From Paenibacillus sp. CC-CFT747 (GTDB lineage Bacteria; Bacillota; Bacilli; Paenibacillales; NBRC-103111): a stretch of DNA of 64,000 bases. Numbering within the stretch: the first letter of the stretch is position 1; each line of letters opens with the position of its first letter. Positions 58,919 to 64,000 of this stretch are shown piece by piece. The stretch lies in the NCBI GenBank assembly GCA_030323305.1, contig CP106741.1, forward strand, positions 2,825,501 through 2,889,500, given 5' to 3'. The notes beneath the pieces were generated by a model. It was given only the letters and a program-made list of their open reading frames with translations, had not been told where the DNA came from and searched no databases. Made by a program: the position numbers and the translations under genes.

Positions 58919-59076
58919 AAAGGAACAGTTCTCCGGATATAGAGGAACTACCGTTCGCTATTCCGCGGATTAACGGGCTTCCCTGGCCTGTTTGCCCTCC
59001 AATAGAGGAACAAAGTTCCTCTCCTTACCGGGTAGCAGCTCCAGGAGAGGGGATCGCGGATCAAAGTTCCTCTATT
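58919..59076. repeat. Cluster of AGAGGAAC / GTTCCTCT short repeats
   Basis: The core ATAGAGGAAC occurs at 58939-58948 and 59002-59011 and inverted as GTTCCTCTAT at 59066-59075. The second copy forms its own hairpin AGAGGAAC-AAA-GTTCCTCT (59004-59022); a related AGGAACAGTTCT lies at 58921. Confidence 0.65.
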
Positions 59077-59097
59077 TGTTCGGTTACGAATAAGATA

Positions 59098-59706
59098 CTA
59101 GCTCAGCGTGGTATTGCGGGCTGCTGCCGAATGACCCGCCACCGCCCGGCGGCCGCTGACCGAGATCCATTGGCGGACAGAGACGACGATCAGCGCTCCG
59201 GCAAAGGCTTTGACGGCGTCGCCGATCAGGTAAGGATAACAGCCGGCGACCATGGCCTTCTGGAAGGTCATGTGGTACGAGTGGGCGAGCCACGGAACCC
59301 CGGTAACATAAAGCATCAGGGAACCGAACACTTCGAGCGTCAGGAAGGTCAGAACAATCTGCTTGGTGCGGCCTCCTCCTATCCGGGGAACGATCATCCC
59401 TATGAACAGGGCGGCAAAGGGATAGGCCCATATGTATCCTCCCGTCGGGCCGAGAACAAGCGGCAAGCCTCCCGAGCCGTGCAGCAAGGGAAACCCGATG
59501 GCCGTAAGGACGACGACCGTCCCTATGCTGAACAGCCCGTAACGGGCACCGAGAAGGGCGCCGGTGAGCATAATGGCGAAGTTCTCCAGTGTGATCGGCA
59601 CCGGGGAGAAGCCCAGGTGAATGTTGACGAAGCTGAGGACGACGAGCAGGGCGGCAAACATGGCGCTGAGCGTAATTCCCCTGACCGTAAAGCCCGATGT
59701 TTTCAT
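59098..59706 (-). CDS. bioY: Biotin transporter substrate-binding subunit BioY
   Basis: I use the ATG at 59706 (MKTSGFTVRGITLSAMFAALLVVLSF), which has GAGGAG nine bases upstream, rather than the upstream in-frame start. The 202-residue S component has six membrane helices and the BioY motif ALLGARYGLFSIGTVVVLTAIGFPLLHGSGG...LGPTGGYIWAYPFAALFIG. It captures biotin and works with an ECF module; one is encoded divergently at 59979. A BirA operator lies between the two. Confidence 0.93.
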   Translation of the reverse strand: MKTSGFTVRGITLSAMFAALLVVLSFVNIHLGFSPVPITLENFAIMLTGALLGARYGLFSIGTVVVLTAIGFPLLHGSGGLPLVLGPTGGYIWAYPFAALFIGMIVPRIGGGRTKQIVLTFLTLEVFGSLMLYVTGVPWLAHSYHMTFQKAMVAGCYPYLIGDAVKAFAGALIVVSVRQWISVSGRRAVAGHSAAARNTTLS

Positions 59707-59978
59707 TGCAAAAGCTCCTCTCATTTGTTAACCTGTTTCTGAATAATCTGGTTGACAATTCGGATTGTAGCATATCGGCTGCGGGTCGGCCAGAGGGGAT
59801 CGGAAATTTTTTTCCGGGAAGTAGGAGAGGCGGGGATCTCCGTGGGGGAGAAGGACAGGAAGGAATCCCAGCGCGGAGAAGGAGAGGTCCGGGCAAGCGG
59901 ATTTGCCTTAACGGAACAATCTTAATAGAGATTTGTATCACGCGGGGGAACACGCGGGGAAAGAGAGGCGGGGACACC
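59707..59978. other. Divergent regulatory region between bioY and ecfA
   Basis: This gap of 272 bases holds the BirA operator at 59725-59758, placed to cover the bioY promoter. Downstream of it I see purine-rich DNA and the AGGCGGGG ribosome-binding site of the ATPase gene; no ORF with support. Confidence 0.6.
59725..59758. promoter_or_regulatory. BirA operator
   Basis: TTGTTAACC (59725-59733), a 16-bp spacer and GGTTGACAA (59750-59758) match the Firmicute BirA box TTGTnAACC-N14/16-GGTTnACAA. Biotinyl-AMP-bound BirA should repress bioY and possibly the divergent ecf genes. Confidence 0.88.
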
Positions 59979-60845
59979 TTGAAGGGGATTGAATGGGGGT
60001 TGGAACCGGAATTTGAGCTGAGGGGACTATCGGTGGAATACGAGAAAGCGGACCAGGCGGAAGGGGCCGGGACGGAGACGGTTCTTCAATCGATCGACCT
60101 TCAGATCCGGCCCGGCCAATGGCTTGGTGTGGCAGGGCCAAACGGAAGCGGGAAGAGTACACTTGGGCTCGTCTTGGCCGGATTGTCGGGTTACAGCTCG
60201 GGGGTCCGGGAGCCGGGCTGGACGGAGGGGCGCCGCATCGGGATGGTGATGCAGAACCCCGAATCCCAGATCGTTGGGGAAACGGTTTGGGAGGATGTCT
60301 GCTTCGGGCTGGAGTGGCTTGAGCTGGAGAGCGCCGAGCGGAGGGCGAGAGCGGCCGCAGCTTTGGAGCGGGTCGGCCTGACCGCGAAGAAAGAGGAGAA
60401 GGTCGAGCGGCTGTCCGGCGGCCAGAAGCAGCTGCTCGCCATCGCCGGCTGTTTGGCGGCCGGCAGCCCGATGATCGTCTTCGACGAGGCGACGGCGATG
60501 CTCGATCCCGTTTCAAGGGAACGGGTGTGGAGGGCGGCGAAGGACCTGACGAAGGAAGGCACGGCCGTCGTATGGATTACCCAATGGATGGAGGAGCTCG
60601 CCGGGAGCGGCGCGATGCTTGCTCTGGAGAAGGGAAGGGTTATTTATTCCGGTACTCCTTCCGGCTTCTTCTATGGCAAAGAGGATGAAGATACTTCTTC
60701 GGAGAAAACCCCGTGTGAGCAGCTGGGCTTTACGGCTCCCTATTCGGTGCGGCTAGTCCGGGAGCTGATGCGCCGGGGATTCCGGCTCAGGTCAAGGCCG
60801 CTTACGGTGGAAGAAGCCGTTCGGGCGGTGGAGGCGATCCGATGA
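59979..60845 (+). CDS. Energy-coupling factor ATPase 1 (EcfA)
   Basis: The TTG at 59979 (GAGAGGCGGGG upstream) gives 288 residues. It has Walker A VAGPNGSGKSTLGLVLAGL, Q-loop GMVMQNPESQIVGETVWEDVCFGLE (the QNPE/Q motif that is characteristic of Ecf ATPases), signature RLSGGQKQLLAIAG and Walker B MIVFDEATAMLDP. The stop overlaps the next start as ATGA (60842-60845). It powers biotin uptake with BioY, and perhaps other S components. Intact. Confidence 0.9.
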   Translation: MKGIEWGLEPEFELRGLSVEYEKADQAEGAGTETVLQSIDLQIRPGQWLGVAGPNGSGKSTLGLVLAGLSGYSSGVREPGWTEGRRIGMVMQNPESQIVGETVWEDVCFGLEWLELESAERRARAAAALERVGLTAKKEEKVERLSGGQKQLLAIAGCLAAGSPMIVFDEATAMLDPVSRERVWRAAKDLTKEGTAVVWITQWMEELAGSGAMLALEKGRVIYSGTPSGFFYGKEDEDTSSEKTPCEQLGFTAPYSVRLVRELMRRGFRLRSRPLTVEEAVRAVEAIR

Positions 60846-61963
60846 CCATCCAGTTGACGGATATCCGTATCCTTCCAGCCGATGGCTTCGGAAGGAACGT
60901 GCTGGACGGAGTGTCCGCCGAATTCTCTGCCGGAGAGCTGACGCTGGTCGCCGGTCCTTCCGGGGCGGGCAAATCGACATTGCTTGATGTCGCTTCCGGT
61001 CTCCGCAAGCCCGATGAAGGAAGCGTCCGATTCGAGGGAGAGGTCCTGTGGAGCCGGAGAAGGCCGGCAGGGCCTCCCATGAAGGCGGCCTTCGTGTTTC
61101 AGTATGCTGAGCATCAGCTTTTTGCCCGCACGGTCCGGGAGGAGTTCACCTATTCCCTTAAGCCATACCGGCTTACCCGGGAAGAGGGGAGCGTCGGATT
61201 GTGCGGGCGCTGGAGGCGGTGGAGCTGCCGCAAGCGTTTCTCGACCGCAGCCCGTTCTCATTGAGCGGGGAGAGAAGCGCCGGGTGGCGCTCGGAACGGC
61301 GTTCGCCGTGGAGCCCGACTGGCTGTTCCTTGACGAGCCGAGCGCGGGCCTCGATCCGGAAGCGTCGGGACTGCTGGCCGAGTATCTCGCCCGGTTCAGA
61401 GCCGGGGAGGCGGCATCGTCGTCGCGGCTCACGATCTGGACACGTACCTGCCGTTGGCGGACCGTGTCCTGCTCTTAAACGGCGGCCGGCTGGCCGCCGC
61501 GGTGAGCGGCGAAGAGCTGGACCGCCGGCCGCAGCTGCTCGCGGAGGCGGGCCTTGCGGTGCCCGAGTCCCTCCAGCTTGCGGAGAGGCTCCGCGGGCTG
61601 GGGTGGGACGTGCCCGCGGGGCGGCCGCTTGCGCCGGAGCAGCTGGCGGCGGAGCTGGCCCGGCAGGCGAGCCTGCGCGGGGCGGTGGCGGCCGCTGCGC
61701 CTGGCCGCTCGCCTGCGGCCGACGGGCTCGGCCCGGCCTCCGCCGACACCGCCGCGGCCGATCCGGCTGCCCCCGCCGCCGGCCGGCCCCCGGAGCTTCG
61801 CGCTCCGGCATGTCTCTCGCGGGCTCAGCGCCCGGTTCGTCCGCGGAAGCAGGGGCAGGCCCGGCCTCCACCGGTGCGCTTGCTCCCGCAGGCCTTGCCG
61901 CCGGAAGTGTGCCAACCGCACCTCCGCCCGAGGGCACCGCGGCTTCCGTCCTTACCGCTGTGA
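60842..61963 (+). CDS. Energy-coupling factor ATPase 2 with Ala/Pro-rich tail (frameshifts)
   Basis: It begins MTIQLTDIRILPADGFGRNVLDGVSAEFSAGELTLVAGPSGAGKSTLLDVASGL (Walker A), then KAAFVFQYAEHQLFARTVREEF (Q-loop in the Ecf form). After breaks near 61190, 61265 and 61405 (all G4 runs) it reads [34 protein letters not shown] and VVAHDLDTYLPLADRVLLLNGG. A normal ATPase would end near 61690, but the frame runs on for about 90 extremely GC-rich codons. Its stop TGA at 61961 overlaps a GTG as GTGA. Either a low-complexity tail or a misplaced boundary. Confidence 0.75.
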
Positions 61964-62871
61964 CTGCCCCTGGAGCCCCTGCGCCGGAGCCCGCCCCAGC
62001 CGCTTCGGCCTCCGCCATCGCCGGCGCGCCGCATGGCGCCCCCGTCCCGTCCGCCGGCTCAGCCGCTGCCGGGCAAACGCCGGCCGCCGAGCCGTCCAAC
62101 CCCAGCGCCGCCCGCGGCCTTACGGCCGCCGACCCGCGGGCGCTGTGGGCCGGGTGCCTGCTGCTCTCGGCGGGCATCTTCAGCCAGAGCTCCGTGGCGG
62201 CGCTGGCGCTGTCGATCGGGGTGACGGCCGGCGTCACGGCTTACAGCGGGGTGCCCGTTCGGTCGCTGAAGCCCGCGGTTCGGCCGTTCCTGCTTCTCAT
62301 GGCGTTCTCGGTGGCCATTTCGGGAGCGAGAATCGCCTTTCCGGCCGGATTTCCCGGCATGCCGGCGATCGCCTTCTCCGTGCCGGAGGCCCTGCTGACC
62401 CTGCGCCAGTTCGTCAAGCTGCTGTGCGTCCTGGTGCTCGGCATGCTCCTTCCGCTGCTGGCCGGGCCGATCCGGATGAAGCAGGGCCTGGAGCAGGGGC
62501 TAGCCGGCCTCTCCCGGCTGAAGCTGCCCGTTGAAGCGGTCGCATTGACGGCGTCCCTTCTTTTCCGGTTCATTCCGCTGATCCTGGCGGAGCTGGAGCG
62601 GTTCTCCCGGATTGCCAGAGCGCGGGGGCGTTCCGGGGCCCGTCCGGGCTCTCTTAGGGCAAGGGACCTTCCCGCTGTGCTCATCCCTCTTCTCGTCTCC
62701 CTGTTTAAATCGGCCGAGGACTTTGCCCTCGCCCTGGAGATGAGGGGATATGACCGTCTCGGTCCGCGCCGGCCGCTGCGCGAGCCGCTGCGGTTCTCCC
62801 GCAGCGACTATCGTTTGATCGCTGTAAGCTTGTTGGGGTTTGTAGTCCTCATTGGGGCCGGACGCCTTTAG
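61960..62871 (+). CDS. Energy-coupling factor transmembrane protein EcfT
   Basis: I choose the GTG at 61960 because it overlaps the ATPase stop as GTGA; this gives 303 residues. The first 50 are Ala/Pro/Ser-rich (APGAPAPEPAPAASASA...), then the EcfT core starts at ADPRALWAGCLLLSAGIFSQ, with VPVRSLKPAVRPFLLLMAFSV and the coupling helices ELERFSRIARARGRSGARPG and FALALEMRGYDRLGPRRPLRE, the two A-R-G type motifs that bind the ATPases. About five membrane helices. An in-frame ATG at 61810 is a less likely start. Confidence 0.82.
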   Translation: MTAPGAPAPEPAPAASASAIAGAPHGAPVPSAGSAAAGQTPAAEPSNPSAARGLTAADPRALWAGCLLLSAGIFSQSSVAALALSIGVTAGVTAYSGVPVRSLKPAVRPFLLLMAFSVAISGARIAFPAGFPGMPAIAFSVPEALLTLRQFVKLLCVLVLGMLLPLLAGPIRMKQGLEQGLAGLSRLKLPVEAVALTASLLFRFIPLILAELERFSRIARARGRSGARPGSLRARDLPAVLIPLLVSLFKSAEDFALALEMRGYDRLGPRRPLREPLRFSRSDYRLIAVSLLGFVVLIGAGRL

Positions 62872-62883
62872 TCCGGTCTTTTT
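62858..62883 (+). terminator. Terminator overlapping the ecfT stop
   Basis: CCGGAC-GCCTTTA-GTCCGG followed by TCTTTTT; the TAG stop lies in the loop edge. GTGCCGGAAGGATGGCT just downstream resembles the second half of repeats A and B. Confidence 0.75.
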
Positions 62884-63005
62884 ATCGTGCCGGAAGGATG
62901 GCTGATTTCCCACCAAGGGTTTTCACGGGAACGAATGTTTGGTATTCTGATAGGAACCCATAGACCGGAACGGAACGTCCGGAGATTTTTTTAAGGAGTT
63001 GTCTC

Positions 63006-63476
63006 ATGAAAGCTATTGAACTTGTCGTCCTCAACTTGGAAGAAGTCCGCCGCCGAAGCGAAAAGGTCTGGAGAAGCCTTCCCGCCGACCGGCTGGATTG
63101 GAAGCCCGATGGGGAGGCCTTGAGTATAAAGGATATGATTCGGCATGTGCTCGACAGCGAGCGCTATTATCATCTTGCTCTTCTTAACCGGGGAAGCCTG
63201 ACTTCTTATGAGTCTCCTTATGAAGGGAGGGAGTTCACGACGGTGGAAGAGGAATTGGCGTTTGCCCGGCCTTGGCGCGAGGCGTTCCTGACCACCGTTA
63301 AGTCCTTCCGCGAGGAAGACCTGCCGGCGATTCGTATCGACCGGAGCGATGCCGGGTACGTTCGGACGCTTGGGGATATGCTGCTCCGCATCGCCTATCA
63401 TGAATCCGTTCATACGGGACAGCTGCTGGATTATATGCGGACGGCCGGCGTGCCGCGTCCCCGGGTCTGGGATTGA
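63006..63476 (+). CDS. DinB-family protein
   Basis: The 156-residue intact protein starts MKAIELVVLNLEEVRRRSEKVWRSL (AAGGAG upstream). It has metal-site histidines in IKDMIRHVLDSERYYH and RIAYHESVHTGQLLDYM, the HxxxH pattern of DinB/YfiT four-helix bundles. Possible roles are bacillithiol-dependent transfer or hydrolysis; the exact function is unknown. It is a second DinB-type protein in the window, not closely similar to the first. Confidence 0.87.
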   Translation: MKAIELVVLNLEEVRRRSEKVWRSLPADRLDWKPDGEALSIKDMIRHVLDSERYYHLALLNRGSLTSYESPYEGREFTTVEEELAFARPWREAFLTTVKSFREEDLPAIRIDRSDAGYVRTLGDMLLRIAYHESVHTGQLLDYMRTAGVPRPRVWD

Positions 63477-63748
63477 CCCCCAGCCCTTTCCCTTCCGTGG
63501 ACCTTCCTGACGTTGATCCGGGACTTCCGTCCCAGATCGTCTTCTGTCTGCTCCGGCCGCCGCATACCTATAGAGAGACATGTCTAAGCCGCTTTATGGC
63601 TCCCGCCGCTCTCTTTCCTGTTAGAGGAGGGGGCGATTGGGTAAAATGGTAATATTGTTCTGGGACTCTGCCTCTTTTGTTGTCATTTCCCTGAGCTCGA
63701 GAGTAGAGTAATATGGAGAGCTGTTCCCGTTTAACTATCACTTTTTTC
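63477..63748. other. Gene-free stretch after the DinB gene
   Basis: I find no supported gene, terminator or repeat here. The DNA becomes more AT-rich toward 63640-63700, which may include a promoter, but no convincing -35/-10 pair is evident. Confidence 0.4.
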
Positions 63749-63892
63749 ATGGGAAATCCCGATTATAAAGGTAAAGAGACCCATGCAGTCCCCTTCGGGC
63801 CATCCGAAGCCAAGGGCTCCTTTGCAGCCAAAGCAGGTGCAGGTTCCATCTTTAAGGATACGCTGCCTTGTGGAGAATCGAAATTTCAGTGA
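63749..63892 (+). CDS. Possible 47-residue peptide
   Basis: The frame reads MGNPDYKGKETHAVPFGPSE, then AKGSFAAKAGAGSIFKDTLP and CGESKFQ. It sits on the same strand just before the next gene and has a peptide-like mix of Gly, Ala and Lys with one Cys. No ribosome-binding site is visible before the ATG, and the opposite strand is also open, so coding is doubtful. Confidence 0.25.
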   Translation: MGNPDYKGKETHAVPFGPSEAKGSFAAKAGAGSIFKDTLPCGESKFQ

Positions 63893-63907
63893 ATCGGAGT
63901 GAGGCAG

Positions 63908-64000
63908 ATGGCGGTTCAGCAGACAGAGGACATCAGGCAAACTTTCGGAGATCCCCGCGTAACCGACGGGATTTCCGTATGGGAGGACGCTTTTGACAGC
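63908..64000 (+). CDS. Start of an unidentified protein (cut by window edge)
   Basis: ATG at 63908 with GGAGTGAGGC upstream opens a frame MAVQQTEDIRQTFGDPRVTD... to the end of the window (31 codons). Too short to assign a family. Confidence 0.5.
   Translation, partial: MAVQQTEDIRQTFGDPRVTDGISVWEDAFDS

Larger units (their letters stand above)
58781..59097. other. Gene-free stretch with terminator and AGAGGAAC repeats
   Basis: These 317 bases between the convergent HAD and bioY genes contain the terminator at 58848-58885 and the short repeats at 58919-59076. I see no ORF with a credible start. Confidence 0.6.

Noticed and set aside
61173..62237. 354-codon minus-strand frame opposite the ecf genes
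   Set aside because: Ala/Pro/Arg-rich shadow of the very GC-rich junction; the plus strand carries the recognisable ATPase and EcfT motifs.
63731..63940. Minus-strand 69-codon frame with a CTCFGC cluster
   Set aside because: No ribosome-binding site, overlaps the start of a plus-strand gene with a good SD sequence, and cannot be tied to a family.
1..64000. CRISPR arrays, tRNA, rRNA, prophage or insertion sequences
   Set aside because: No regularly spaced direct repeats, tRNA-like cloverleaf with the TTCGA motif, rRNA segment or transposase/integrase frame was found on reading.

Overview
The window is typical of a GC-rich Paenibacillaceae (Firmicutes) chromosome. Evidence for this is strong purine-rich Shine-Dalgarno sites, frequent TTG/GTG starts, CcpA-type cre boxes, a BirA operator, a Des/DesK/DesR cold-response cassette, Lpl-type sugar ABC operons with a membrane AraC sensor-regulator, an E. 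coli-type SpeD, and a BioY/EcfAAT biotin importer. I saw no rRNA, tRNA, CRISPR array, prophage or intact insertion sequence.

A feature that affects the whole annotation: about half of the genes are broken by single-base frameshifts, although both sides of each break encode conserved protein. In at least eight cases the repair is one more base in a run of exactly five G or C. I therefore read most breaks as homopolymer contractions in the assembly and annotate each such locus as one CDS, giving the approximate break points.

Layout. 1-2485 (minus): SWIM zinc-finger protein and SNF2-type helicase. 2660-5775: fatty acid desaturase with DesK and DesR. 5801-9044: DUF3592 protein, thioesterase, histidine kinase, methyltransferase. 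9124-12102 (minus): ABC importer of the ABC_sub_bind class. 12265-13046: sirtuin. 13036-15127: a visibly AT-richer islet with a LysR regulator and a divergent MetX-like alpha/beta hydrolase. 15335-22125: chemoreceptor, small proteins, a ComP-like kinase convergent with its likely response regulator, and a membrane acyltransferase. 22366-27439: a cytoplasmic GntR/solute-binding-domain fusion regulator and a large secreted beta-propeller protein with three CBM-like repeats, preceded by a cre box. 27616-34308: YebC, a Nudix remnant, DinB, a TIM-barrel-like protein, MarR, SpeD and an ABC exporter.

34342-44966 is the most unusual part. About 10 kb of catabolic enzymes (cyclase, M24 hydrolase, DHDPS/NAL-family lyase, zinc dehydrogenase, D-threonine-aldolase-type PLP enzyme, M20 hydrolase, RidA, SDR, GH20) surrounds one IclR regulator. 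It is bracketed by two similar direct copies of a structured terminator-plus-hairpin repeat. No known pathway combines these enzymes; a route for a glycosylated or N-acylated hydroxy-amino compound is one inference.

45116-51027 is a cre-controlled LplB-LplC-LplA importer with a dCache/AraC regulator. 51091-58780 holds an ankyrin protein, a TSUP exporter, a polar amino acid ABC importer with a terminal nitrilase (minus) opposite a PucR regulator, GreA and a HAD phosphatase. 59098-62871 is BioY divergent from EcfA-EcfA'-EcfT with a textbook BirA box between them. The window ends with a second DinB protein and the start of an unidentified gene.
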